Assembly: GCA_001247695.2 (NCBI GenBank)
Contig: LGRX02035202.1
Location: 62,001-126,000 of the forward strand
DNA from: Cymbomonas tetramitiformis
Lineage: Eukaryota > Chlorophyta > Pyramimonadophyceae > Pyramimonadales > Pyramimonadaceae
Direction: 5' to 3'
Length of the DNA: 64,000 bases
In this document: positions 44,514 through 55,211 of the stretch, piece by piece
How positions within the stretch are numbered: the stretch's first letter is position 1
How the letters are laid out: each line of letters starts with the position of its first letter
Translations under genes and position numbers: made by a program
Notes under the pieces: model-generated
What the model saw: the letters and a program-made list of their open reading frames with translations, nothing else
Databases searched by the model: none
Told to the model about the DNA's origin: nothing

Positions 44514-45797
44514 GTGAATGTCGTGCGAAGCTCGTTCATCCCGGCTCAACCTGATTGGGTCTGCCCTGATGACAGCCTTGCCGCGCTCAAGGGGAAGGTG
44601 GTCTACCGAAAGCTGATGCCTACCTTCCGATACCATGTCGGGTTTGTCTGTCCGGGCATTCCGGAGGGTCTGCATGTCCTAGACTTGAACACCGTCCGGA
44701 CAATCTGCCTACTGGAAGCACTGTGGCAGGCGAAGACCGCCAAGGAGGGCCTGCCCGGGGACCGTCCTTCGAAAGAGGCTGCAATGCAGTTCCTCATTGA
44801 TAACGACACCCACCTCCGCAAGCATGATCACCACCAACAGCGGGTGCTGGATGAGGCTTTCGCCGGTCACAGCCTGGTATCCGTGTTAGAAGTCGATTCT
44901 AGAAGGGACGATTTCAGCGCCCCGCATCACTTCTACGCATGGTTCGTGGTTCCAGCCAAGCGGGTCTGGCTCTTTCCAGTACTGTCATTTCCGTTGCGCC
45001 ACCACCGTGGAACTGTGTATGCCGTAAAGGACTGCGATCTATCGCGTGGCCGTACTCCCAAATGCGGGTCACGTCCGGTTCCACACCAGCACCCCGGGTA
45101 TCAAATGTTGCATATCCAGGGCGTTTCTTCCAGCAGTGGCAACGCAGATCCCCGTTGCCTGTCAGTGCTCGTCCTGGATGCTCAGGCTGCGCATGGCGCG
45201 GACTTCAAACCAGAACACCGACAAACGATTCAGAAAGTTTTGACTGCCTGTCGCCATGCCAACATCCCTATCAATTGGACACAGTGGTATCGGCCATGGC
45301 AAACGCAGGCCGCCACAGATGCATTTTTTGATGATGGAAGAGGATACTTGACCTCTTCAGCCGGTGTCGCTCACACCGGAATTCCGCCAGAGTCCGACGA
45401 TTTTCTGACAGACCTTGGGCCACATTCAGCTGACGAACTACGGAACCACGCCTTTCTGTGTGGGAACATGAATGCGTTCGACTCGGAAAACATATCCATG
45501 TCTCACGAGTCCTGCTATAGAAACGTGCGAGATGCGGTGTCTTCTCAACACCCAACACCATCAGCAATTGTTATCATGGGGGCGTATGTCTCACAGTGTG
45601 TGCTGCACACGACCCTTGCGGCGGTGCAATTGGGATACAGTGTTATCATCGTGGAAGACGCATGTGTGTCATATAGGACCCTGCACAACATTGAGCCGAG
45701 TAACTTGGCTGCCACGCTAGACGGACACATGGATCTCCTGCATCGGTGTGCAGTGGTGTTAGATTCTGCCGACTTCATTAAGAACATCTCGGTATAG
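44514..45797 (+). CDS. Isochorismatase-like cysteine hydrolase, CACTA cargo
   Basis: The open frame runs from a stop at 44,475 to TAG 45,795-45,797. It has no ATG until 44,616, but CTGGTCAG just before 44,514 is a plausible splice acceptor, so a 5' exon is likely. Counting from 44,496, residues 221-433 resemble the isochorismatase fold: SVLVLDAQAAHG (catalytic Asp228), PINWTQWYRP, VIMGAYVSQCVLHTTLAAV (nucleophile Cys368) and YSVIIVEDACVS. The catalytic Lys normally found before the SAF-type motif is not evident in CGNMNAFDSENIS, so activity is uncertain. The N-terminal 200 residues (for example YRKLMPTFRYHVGFVCPGIP) form an unrecognised domain. Members of this superfamily hydrolyse isochorismate, nicotinamide and other small amides; no substrate can be assigned. 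Confidence 0.7.
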   Translation: MNVVRSSFIPAQPDWVCPDDSLAALKGKVVYRKLMPTFRYHVGFVCPGIPEGLHVLDLNTVRTICLLEALWQAKTAKEGLPGDRPSKEAAMQFLIDNDTHLRKHDHHQQRVLDEAFAGHSLVSVLEVDSRRDDFSAPHHFYAWFVVPAKRVWLFPVLSFPLRHHRGTVYAVKDCDLSRGRTPKCGSRPVPHQHPGYQMLHIQGVSSSSGNADPRCLSVLVLDAQAAHGADFKPEHRQTIQKVLTACRHANIPINWTQWYRPWQTQAATDAFFDDGRGYLTSSAGVAHTGIPPESDDFLTDLGPHSADELRNHAFLCGNMNAFDSENISMSHESCYRNVRDAVSSQHPTPSAIVIMGAYVSQCVLHTTLAAVQLGYSVIIVEDACVSYRTLHNIEPSNLAATLDGHMDLLHRCAVVLDSADFIKNISV

Positions 45798-46376
45798 TTA
45801 TTATATTTTAGTTACAACAAATATATTTACATATTATATTAGCAATGTGTATATAGATACATATTATACTAGCACAATCGATCAAGATCTCCATTAGGCC
45901 GTAATTGATCGTGTTGGCCATGTAAGTCATCATGCAAGCGTGCATACCGGATTACCGATGACGATTCGTTTGCGATGACAGTTTTCCGTTCACGATTCGT
46001 TTTCGTTTCATGAGTCTTGGCATCGCTGCGCATCGGCTAAAAATTTGTGTTCTTTAGGGTCCACCCCTGCTATTTGAATTTATAGCTTGTTTGCAAGACA
46101 CGCGACAATTTCCCTTCGATCATCACTCACGCTCACGTCGATCATGTTCATCCCATCAGAAGTATCCCAAACCTGGTGTTTTGCCATATGATATGGCCTG
46201 CGTACTACGTGTTTACAAATAGTATACATTTCTACTAATTATTATTAGAAATATATAGCATAATTAGAAATAGTTAACACGAACATTTCGACATGTTATA
46301 TGATACGGCCTGCGTACTACGTATTTGTACATAGTATGTAAATTTTTGGGCACGTGATGGGGCCTCGCAGGGTACA
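45798..46376. other. Intergenic region in CACTA-like element
   Basis: AT-rich, no gene. The word gatatggcctgcgtactacg (46,190-46,210) recurs as gatacggcctgcgtactacg at about 46,302, 110 bp away, each followed by a ta-rich tail. Confidence 0.6.
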
Positions 46377-48739
46377 ATGGATTATGGGCATCGACCTGGG
46401 GTTGTGCCCCTAACCCGGCATGTGCACTTTGCCCCAAGCCATATTCCACGAACGAGCGCGGCGGAGACGGAACCGCCGCAGCAGACCGAGAGCGGTGACA
46501 TTTCCGCAGCGTCTTGTACGCTGCCGGCGGAGGGAGCCAAACCAAATGCAGTAAAAGGTACCCGTTGCTTTCATGCGATGCCTTTGGCCCCATGTTGTGC
46601 ACAACCTGTGAAGAAGCCCCCTCTTCTCACTCCCAATGATCCCCTGATGATCTTACGAATACCCTGATGTTCACGCACTGGTGCTCGAATCAGGAAAAAA
46701 CCGTGTGAGAAAGGGAGGTGGTCCACATATGAAAGTTGAAAGTGTTATACGGAAATGCCCCGTGGCATACGACGTGGAGGCTAAGCAGATTGTGGACAAA
46801 ACCACGAGTAAGTATTGGGCAAACAACGCCGCGGCCCAAGAGCGTTTCGACATGTGCGTGAAAACGCTGCGAGAGCTGCATCCCGAGCTGGATGAAGCCA
46901 CTGCAAAAACGAAGATCATTCGACGTCTGAACAACCGGCGTAATCTGGGCCCAAAGGGCACCACAATCGAAATGCGTCAAAACCGTGACATCCAGGCGGT
47001 GAACGCATTCAACAAAGAATCCCAGAAAAAACGCCCGGACTTGGTGATTTCCCTTACTGCATGTGCAACAGAGGTTGTTGGGACACCACCACAGGCGAGC
47101 CCAGGCGTACGCCCCGCAGCAGGAGCGCCACTAACGGCAACCGAGCCTCGGCGGAGCCCACGAAATCACGCCACGGTTAGTATACCCGCAGGACCAGAGG
47201 TGGCCAGGACTCCGCAAAGGGGGAGCCCAGGCGTACGCCCCGCAGCAGGAGCGCCACTAACGGCAACCGTGCCTCGGCGGAGCCCACGAAATCACGCCAC
47301 GGTTAGTATACCCGCAGCACCAGAGGTGGCCAGGACTCCGCAACGGGGGAGCCCAGCCACTGCAGGAGCGCCACAACCGGCTACTGTGCCTCGACGGAGC
47401 CCACGAACTGCCGCCACGGTTACTGCACCAGCACCAAAGGATGCCAGGGCACCGCATCGGGGGAGCCCAGGAGCGCGCTCGGAACCAGGAGTGCCACTAA
47501 AGGCAACCGTGCCGCGACCGAAAGCAAGGGCACCGGAGGTGACGGAATATGAAGAGCAGAGGCTGATGAAGATTGCTGGTAGGTGCCCTATCCATGTGTG
47601 CCCTTGGCATGTACACATACATGGATGCATACCTGCAAATGTACCTGCATCGCCGACGGAGCGTTGAGGAAGCGCTGGGGGCGGGTTTGCTTATTGCGGT
47701 GTCAGGCAACAAGCGCAGGCTGAGCGTAGCATTCGGTATGGTTCCAACAGCATACGAGGACTTGATGCGGGAAAAGCAGGTGCTACTCACGCAAGTTCAA
47801 CAGTTGGATGAAAAGGTATTGATTGAGCACGTGCAGCGCGTAGCGCGGGAGACTCGGAAACGAGTTCCCATGACAGCCCAGGCCGTCTTCGAGGTGGTAC
47901 CGATGCCCGGGTATAAACTACTTGGAACGCAAAATGGAACGGAAGGATGGCAGCAGGAGGCTCTGGGGGAGTTGCGGGAGCAGTGGACTAAGGACCTGCG
48001 AAAACGCGCCAAGAAGTGTCCGAGTCTGAAAGCTGCTTTCAAATTGAGTGTGTCTCAGGCGAACACGCAGAAAGCGACAGCATCTGTTGCACCGCGCCCC
48101 AATCGTGCAGCTCGAACGGTGCAAAGCATGGCGGAGGATGCCGATGACGACGAGGATGACATGTGCAAGGTGATCCGAACCGGAAGGGGGCTACTCACGA
48201 AGAGAATGTCGATGACCGCGACGGCAAAACGTAAGTGTATGGTAAAAGTGCACACCGATGAGGCAATCGAAGCTTTCGAGACCGATTCGCATGCCACGTT
48301 TGGTGACTATTTCGGGGCGGTGGTGAACGATATGCACGGTACCGAGCGAGAGGTTGATCTCCACGTGGGGAAAACGGTGATTGAACACGAGACCATCGGC
48401 GCAGCAGCACAATGGCGCAGGATGGGATTTCCTGAGATAATGCGATGCCACCTAGTAGCGGCGGACGCCGGAGATGAAGATGGCAGGGTGGAGCCACTGG
48501 CAAGGTTCGACTACAGTATTTTCCACGGCGACTTTAAGGTTGAGTCTTGGACGTTCGAGGAGCTGGTTGGCATGCAAATGAAAGTCGTTCCTGCTATCTC
48601 GGTGAAACGGAACTACGAGGTTGCGTGGAGGGACGAGGCTGGTTTGGAACGCGGCGTGTTGACCGCGGCAGAGTGCCGTGGTCACTTCGGCATGGACCGG
48701 ATTCCAGCGCTGCGCACGCGGCAATTTTGGACGCCATAG
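46377..48739 (+). CDS. Unrecognised SPR-repeat protein, probably three exons
   Basis: Exon 1 starts at ATG 46,377 and ends near 46,555; its donor is uncertain. Exon 2 probably begins after CTCGAATCAG at about 46,696 and ends at 47,578. An intron with GTAGGT and GCGGTGTCAG (47,579-47,705, 127 bp) leads in phase 1 into exon 3, which ends at TAG 48,737-48,739. Exon 2 encodes a helical, basic segment (QERFDMCVKTLRELHPELDE, then KIIRRLNNRRNLG) that could bind DNA. It is followed by four tandem units of 42, 42, 38 and more residues, each with PRRSPR and GSPG-type words. Exon 3 has an acidic patch (EDADDDEDDM) and ordinary globular sequence. A good-looking frame continues past the stop to 48,864, so a frameshift or a further exon is possible. 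No family is recognised. It may act with the transposase, as TnpA-type proteins do. Confidence 0.45.
47095..47500 (+). repeat. 126-bp in-frame coding repeat
   Basis: Units begin at 47,095, 47,221, 47,347 and 47,461 (gggagcccag...), 126, 126 and 114 bp long, all multiples of three. A fragment of the same unit (gagcccacaaactcacgcca) occurs at about 49,151, in the first exon of the next gene. Confidence 0.9.
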
Positions 48740-49066
48740 CCCTGTGCGGAAAGATAAGGAAGGCGTCTGGCCTGGAGCAGTGTGAACAGTTGGCAGTAGT
48801 TTATATTGGACGCACCTTGACGCCGTGCCTTCCTCATATGCTGCCTGCTGTACGTAAGAAGTAGCAGGCAATCATAGTTATGCCAGGGCAGAATGAATAC
48901 ACCGCAAAGTGCTTACCAATCCGTGGGGAAGGAGCCTGCCTTCAGCAGAAGTGGGAACCTGTAGACTCAAGTTTTTGTTTGTGAATAGTAAGGACAACGT
49001 TTGGACCTTCCTGCCTTTTTTTAATATAAATGGAATTGTGAAATAGTAAGTGCTGACAGTGCTCTA

Positions 49067-52000
49067 ATGGAGCGGGGCACATTGATTGCAAATACAGGCA
49101 AACAGTTCGAGAGTCGCCTGAATGTCACATCCGTTGCTCGTGGCTCGATGGAGCCCACAAACTCACGCCACGGTTACTGCATCAGCACCAGGGGTCGCCG
49201 GGGCACACCAACGGGGTGGACCAGGAGTGCATTCTGCACCAGGATGTACCTAATGTATCATGGAACCGTGTTGAGGTGTGGCATCTGCGCAGGAAAACAG
49301 GAGTGCTGGGCATCGGTGATGTTCACGGAGGACGAGCTCATGCTGATTGTGCAGCGGAGCCAAGAAGCTCACACCAGCATACGAAGCACAATGCGTGCGG
49401 TGCGTGAACTACCTGCAGAATGTCGAGGCCCTATACCGGCTGGCGAAAAAGAAGTGCTGGCGGTGATTAAATCCTGGCTAACGGAACATGGGGGGACCAT
49501 AGACAATCGGTATCGTGTGATCTTGCAGCCAATGCTTTTGGGGAATGGTGTTACCAGCAATGCTTTTGGGGAAGCTAACCCGTCAGCAAACAGCGATTGT
49601 GAAGTACATGGACTCCCTCCTAACGTGGAGGTCTTCTTCGACGAGGAGCTGGCGAAAGGCCGAATTTGTCTAATGGACAACCTTGAGGAGGAGTCGGACG
49701 AGGAGGACCATGGAATAAGTGTGCAGAAACTGCTAGATGCAGCTGAGGACGCCCCGGATCCAGAGGACGAGGTCACAAGTATATTCCAGCAGGTAGTTGC
49801 CAGGCCCCCATGGCCACCGATCGATGTGCCACGCTGTTAGTTTAAGACTACTCGCTTCCTGATACTGACGACCATTTGGTGTTCACTTGCCATTGGATGT
49901 AGATATTCCAAGAACACAACTGCCAGGAAGAAGATCTGTGGAGCGATGCCGCCTGGGAGCTGGAGGCATTGCTGCCTGAAAAAACGGAGCTTAACTTCAA
50001 CGCGGCGGCCGGTGACCCCTTATTTGTGGGGGATACGGAGGCCGACTGCTTGACAGTGGGTGAGGCGGTCTGCTACTTTATGGAGCTGCGAAGGGCGCTG
50101 AATTGGTCGAGGCCATCATTTGATAGGTTTTTGACGGTCATGATCATGCTTATGGGGGGACCCGGAAAGTGCAATCTTCCTCGAAGTCTGTATAGAATGA
50201 GGAAGTTTTTGAACACCAGGTCGCACATGGACCACGCGGTGCATGTATGCGTGAATTGGTGCCGACATTATCCCCCAGGCGAGGATCCAAGCTCTTGGGA
50301 CAAGAACCAAACCTGTGACACCGTACTAGAAAAGGACTCTGAGGGTGTCGCGCTGCGTACGTGCAAGGAGAAACGGTTCGAGGTGATACGCACCGTGCAT
50401 GGAGAGGAGATCCGTCCACGGGATTGGTATTATTACTTTGCACCGGAGCGCACTATACGACGTTGGATGCGTGACCCGGAGTTCTGCAAGCTACGGGCCC
50501 GGCGGGATGCCCGCACTGGACGTGACTTCTGGACGGCAGCGCTGGCCAAACACATTGATCACGTCACAGGAGGTGCCTTGCTATCGCCGTCATCGTTTAC
50601 AGCTGAAGATCCTCCTCCGCAGGGGGGGGGATCCAGGTGTGGAGTACGCGGAGCACCGCTCGATGGTAATCTCGCCCGGGGCGGACGACGCCCAATTATG
50701 GGTCTCTGACATCGGGTGCGACATCGGCCGGCACAGTTGCTGTAGTGTACTGATTTCACTGTTCCTTTGTGTAAATATAGTGAGAAATGTTTTTATTGCG
50801 AGCAGGTCATACTCCATGGGCGTTGGTGTGCTTAAGTGCGATGATCTGCATATCACGGTACGCCCAATCAGAATGTCGATGCAGTGACGCGTTGGTTGGC
50901 CTATGGGGTGACAAAGCTTGAATGTAGGCAATACAGTGAGACGCACACACACACACACAGAACCACAGGATGGATTCATGTGTGCGAGTAGATTCCATGA
51001 TTCATGTGTGGAACAGTGCATTAGCAATCATGTTCATCGCATGTATGTGTAAGCAAACCCAAACTGGATGCTTGCAGGCTCGGCAACGTGACAAGTGGCA
51101 TCGGAATCTGTGGATCACACGCGGCCCTCGGCAGAAGGAGAAGAACCCTCTTGTGATATGGGGGCAATTTGAAAGGGATATGCAACGCCTTGCGACGGGA
51201 TTTGACGTGTACGACAGTTTCCTCAAAAGGACTTACACGTTGAAAGTATTCTTAGGAATGGTGCATGCGGATTCGGTGATGCGGATCACAATGGGGCAGT
51301 TCATGGGAGTCGGCAGCTACCGGGCGGATGCGTACAGCCTTTTCGAAGGGACGAGCGGCCCCGGCGGGAAGGGAATGTATTTCAAGGGGTATGCCAAGCC
51401 GGTCAAACTACAAATGACAACAGTGCAGGGAAAACCTGAGGTATATGCCGATGAACAGCTGCTCATGCTTTCTAAAGAGGGGCATGCAGCGTTGGTTTCG
51501 AGAACCATTCATGGAGGGGAATCCCCGCAATCTACTGCTGGACGGCACGGGCGTGGCGCGCTCGAGCGAATCCCATACTTCGACCCCATGCATGGTTACG
51601 CCGTCCCCTTCGGCCACTGCGTCTTATACGGGGTGGTGAAGAGATTTTGGAAGCTGCTGATGGGCAAAGTGACAGGGGTACCCGACTCAACCTTAACTTT
51701 GCCTAAGACGATTCAGGACGAAATGCAAGCTCGGGCGAAGCTCGTGAAACCTCCGCACGACGTCATACGCAAGTACAACGATATAGTGCAGTATTTCGGT
51801 GAGTGTACGAAGTAGGCAGAGCAGGGACGTGTGCCACTTCTTGATGCAGTTTCCGTTGTTGAGCTTGCTATGAGAGGCGTTAGGAGACCTATGCGTAGAA
51901 TGTCTTATACTAAAGCACCTAGTTTGATCCTGAGTGACAGGCATGTACACAATGGAGGATGTCCTGAACTGGGTCGTCTACTTCAGCCCATTGGTGATCG

Positions 52001-53040
52001 GTGATCAACTCGCAAAATGGAATATGGCGATGGAGGATGCCTGGCAGCACCTTCGCCGAGCCGTGCTGCACTATGTGCGAGCTTCGGGCACGCACACTGG
52101 GTGGACTACTGCGGACGTGGAAGCAGCTAGAGTCGCAGCACGCGAACACCTCCGGGAGCACGCAAATATCCTGGAAAACACAGGTATAATGAAGCTGCTG
52201 ACATACAACTTGAGGCTGGCAGTGGTGTACCTGTTTCGGCAAGAACACTATTTGGGTGAGGTTGGTGCCGCCATGGAGATGTGGGTGGAGCGTGCCATCC
52301 AGCGTCTAAAGGGTGTGGCAAAGGATACGCACGTGAAAAACCGACCTGTGGAAGCTCTCGTGAATTCTATATGTGAGGACGATGCCCTAGATGACTACTG
52401 TTACAGATATCCAAACTTGCGCAAGTTGGATGTCTTGGCGGCAAAGTTATTTGGCAAGATCGCTGTCAGCCGTGCAACGGATCCCGCGGCAGAAGATGAG
52501 GATGCGCCCTGCTATTTTCTGGGCGCAGGGAGGCACCTATCTCCCACAACTCTTTCATGCAACCTTCGCCTGCAACTTGATGGTCTGGTGTCAACTTACA
52601 CGAATGTAATGCCTGGGGATTATGAAATCATGGTCTACCTCAGGATGTCCCTAGACAAGGAGGTGATGTTTTCTTCCCAATACATGCGAACCACCAAGCG
52701 AATCTCCTACCACGTGTCTCTCTCTGGTACCGTCAGTGGGTTTGGCGAGCTAGGTCTGCCAGCAGGCTACCCTTACGCACAAATTCTTGCATACTACCTT
52801 GTGAGAAACTCTGCAACACAGCGGGTGGTGTGTCGCCTAGCACGGGTCGTTGCATACAGAGAAGTCGAAGACGAGTACTACGCAAAGCAAGGGGTAACGG
52901 TGGTGGACAAACAGAACGGTGTAGAGCTCATCGTTCCATGTGCCGCCATCCTCACGAAAGCCATGTTTCTTGATCGCCCTGGCAGTCAGCACTACCACGT
53001 CATGCACCTGTATCATCAAATACGCACAGGCAGTTACTAA
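49067..53040 (+). CDS. CACTA/KDZ-like transposase, multi-exon
   Basis: The enzyme would cut and join the element ends. Exon model: 49,067-49,792; 49,903 to about 50,570-50,640 (donor not fixed); 51,078-51,798; 51,941-53,040. Well-supported introns are 49,793-49,902 (GTAGTT...TAG, phase 0) and 51,799-51,940 (GTGAGT...CAG, phase 1). Exon 3 carries FDVYDSFLKR, KVFLGMVHADSVMRITMGQF and an FDPMHGYAVPFGHCVLYGVV block, comparable with the catalytic part of Transposase_21-type proteins. Exon 4 has MKLLTYNLRLAVVYLF and AAMEMWVERAIQRLKG, like the DUF4218 region, and ends with an ELIVPCAAIL...SQHYHVMHL segment. A Glu/Asp-rich stretch (DNLEEESDEEDHG) lies in exon 1, whose first 45 codons derive from an SPR repeat and may be non-coding. 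A run of G at 50,622-50,631 could be an indel site. Confidence 0.7.
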
Positions 53041-53204
53041 TGGGACCACCGGATTCACCTTATCATACCCAGCGCAGCCAGCTTCCAACATCGTCCAGTA
53101 AGTTGAGCAAACCTTCTCTGAAGTATTGCCCAATAGCCTTAGTAGCAAATGTAGAGGAGCACGTGTGTGGAGCCAGTGAAGGACTTTCTCATACAGTATG
53201 CACC
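53041..53204. other. 3' flank of the transposase gene
   Basis: No separate gene; likely untranslated region and start of the subterminal repeats. Confidence 0.5.
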
Positions 53205-53560
53205 AATGGCAGAGCTGCAAATTAGGGTTTCCTATATATCTAGCCAATAGCAGTGCACCGTGCCTATGGTTTCCTAAATATTGGACCAATGAAATAGCTG
53301 CAAATTAGGGTTTCCTAGATATCTAGCCAATAGCAGTGCACCGTTCCTATGGTTTCCTAAATATTGGACCAGTAAAATTGCAGTATATTAGGTTTTCCTA
53401 AATATCTAGCCAATAGCAGTGCACCGTTCCTATGGTTTCCTAAATATTGGACCAATAAAATAGCAGTATATTAGGTTTTCCTAAATATCTAGCCAATAGC
53501 AGTGCAATGTGCCTATGGTTTCCTAAATATCTAGCCAATAACAAAGCAGTATGCCTCAGA
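53205..53560 (+). repeat. 83-bp subterminal tandem repeat of CACTA-like element
   Basis: tagccaatagcagtgca recurs at 53,241, 53,324, 53,407 and 53,490, with a partial unit near 53,532. Each unit carries ggtttcctaaatattggacc and ggttttcctaaatatctagc variants. The tttcctaaat core is close to the ccctaaa words of the termini. Confidence 0.9.
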
Positions 53561-53714
53561 TTTCCTAAATATGACAGCGGTTTTATATTATGTCATTTCC
53601 CTAAAACTTGATTTATACGGATATATATATTTACCTTGTCCAATCACTATTTACCCAGCTTTAGGAGGACCCAATGTTTACATACAGTAAGGTTTATACT
53701 TAAGTATGTGTCAT

Positions 53715-53800
53715 AATGTCATATTTAGGAGATTTTAGTAAAACTTTAGGGAAACTTTAGGGAAACTTTAGGGAAATTTAGGGGATTCTTTGTTCAAGTG
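53715..53800 (-). repeat. Right terminus with telomere-like TTTAGGG repeats
   Basis: Reads atatttaggagattttagta, then actttagggaa three times over, aatttaggggattc and TTGTTCAAGTG. In reverse complement it aligns with the left terminus. The seven-base word TTTAGGG equals the plant-type telomere repeat, but the spacing here is 12-13 bases, not 7. Confidence 0.85.
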
Positions 53801-54301
53801 CATGGTTAGAATGTTTCAATAAGAAAACAGAGATTTCGGGGTCAGTCAGCTTTTCTCCTAAACTTGTGACCCCCCCTTCGGTACCTAAGAGAGCCAACGA
53901 AATAAGAGAAAACCGCTTATTTTGCCAGCTAGCTTTTCTCATCCTTAAGAGTGAAAAATCAGTTTTTCTCGCATTGGATTCGCAGCACATCCTCACTTCG
54001 AAAAAACCGCCCACTACCGCGATGGACGACGCGACACGTTCACAATTGCGGTAACTTATTAGTGATGTTAGGGAAGGTCTACTCGCACAAGATGACTTTT
54101 CTAACATCAAAGCCGTACTTATTTTGCTATATTTTAAGAAAATGTCCTGGGGTCTAGCCAGCCTCGATATTTCTTATTTTTGCCAATCTCTTAACTTTTA
54201 AAACCAGCCAGCTTTTCTCCTAAACTTGTGACCCCCCCCCAAAAAAAAGCTGGCTGTTTTCTTAACGTAGAATTCTCTTATTGGTTGACTCTTACTGTAT
54301 A
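53801..54301. mobile_element. Mariner-type MITE remnant
   Basis: The right end, gttttcttaacgtag...gactcttactgta, matches in reverse complement the termini of the 176-bp MITE at 62,266-62,441 (TACAGTAA, then taagaaaac, then gccagctttttt). The left end is recognisable as ttcaataagaaaacagag and cagcttttctcc, but its extreme terminus is lost or altered exactly where the CACTA-like element sits. The block cagcttttctcctaaactt followed by gtgacccccc occurs twice (about 53,847 and 54,207). Confidence 0.55.
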
Positions 54302-54940
54302 TTTCACAATGTTTTCCATACTTAAGGAATGTTTTCCATACTTAAGGGACACGTGTGGTGATTTTTGCGATACTATGGGTCATATTCCATGATGATAGCC
54401 ACCAATCACTTACATAATGATCGGGACATGGCCCATGATGCAACGCGTGCTTGTAGATGAGCCGTAGGTAAGTATAACGTTGCAATTTAGGCGCGTTTTG
54501 TATGTTTTGCAAGATAAAATTACGCAAAAAACGTACAAATGTGCAACTGATTCGCGACAAATATGCGGGTACGTGCGATGTATATTATGCATACGTGCCC
54601 CGCACAAGTACGCTACGCTTACATACGCACACAACGATGTACGTGCAAATACCCAGTGCACAAATCATGCAAGGTATGCAACCGCAATTGCCCAAGCAGC
54701 ATATACTTTGCCATCGCTTCTGGGTCAGATCTGACCCAGATACCGGCTTAAGGGTTAAGAGAAATCGAATCTAAAAATCCAGACCGCCCACGGGAGTGGG
54801 CCTGCCTCTAACCATCGTCCATTTCTAAGCTGTTGGAAACAAACTTCTCCTGCTTCAGCGATTCTGAACTTCTGTTTGCACAGTTTATTGTACGCAGTCC
54901 ACCAGAACCCATCTGGAGAGAAACCATCCCACTCAGGGTA
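54302..54940. other. Region downstream of DIRS-like pol
   Basis: No intact gene; aatgttttccatacttaagg is duplicated in tandem (54,309 and 54,329). On the minus strand, the end (about 54,940-54,830) may be the decayed last part of the pol frame. Confidence 0.4.
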
Positions 54941-54950
54941 GATATCTTCC

Positions 54951-55211
54951 GCGGAGGTGACTCGGCCCGCATTCGGAATTTACTTCGGCCACATTTCGGC
55001 CCGTCTCGGCCCGAACCCAAAATTGCCCGCCGCAGGCGCAAATTTTTAATTTTAAGTATGACAATTTGTCAAAAATCGATAAAATTTTGGAAATTTATCG
55101 ATTTCCCCCTCAATGCGACTCGGCCCATCCGCAACTTTTCCTTCGGCCCGCCTTCGGCCCGGGCCTCCGTGACACGGCCCCGGGCCGGCCAATCCCAGGA
55201 AGATATCTTCC
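54951..55211. mobile_element. 261-bp insertion flanked by a 10-bp direct repeat
   Basis: gatatcttcc stands at 54,941-54,950 and 55,202-55,211. The sequence between is rich in cggcccg words (about ten copies) and interrupts the minus-strand pol frame right after APQWDQGRYLP. There are no clear inverted termini, so the element class is unknown. It could instead be an internal duplication. Confidence 0.5.

Larger units (their letters stand above)
38970..53800 (+). mobile_element. 14.8-kb CACTA-like transposon carrying cargo genes
   Basis: Termini are CACTTGAACAA (38,970-38,980) and TTGTTCAAGTG (53,790-53,800); the inverted similarity continues imperfectly inward as ccctaaa-type repeats. The flanking triplet CAT is duplicated (38,967-38,969 and 53,801-53,803). 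CAC termini, 3-bp duplication, subterminal repeats and a transposase with CACTA-like features point to the EnSpm/CACTA superfamily; KDZ-type (Kyakuja-Dileera-Zisupton) elements are an alternative for the enzyme. All five gene candidates are on the plus strand: an Ala-rich gene, a protein kinase, a cysteine hydrolase, an SPR-repeat protein and the transposase. No lesion is obvious in the kinase or hydrolase, so the copy may be fairly young. Confidence 0.9.

Noticed and set aside
38782..54760. The shared 18-base word ccggcttaagggttaaga as inverted termini of a large element
   Set aside because: The two copies are in opposite orientation, the match does not extend beyond the 18 bases, and part of the word is near-palindromic. 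The CACTA-like termini explain the interval better.
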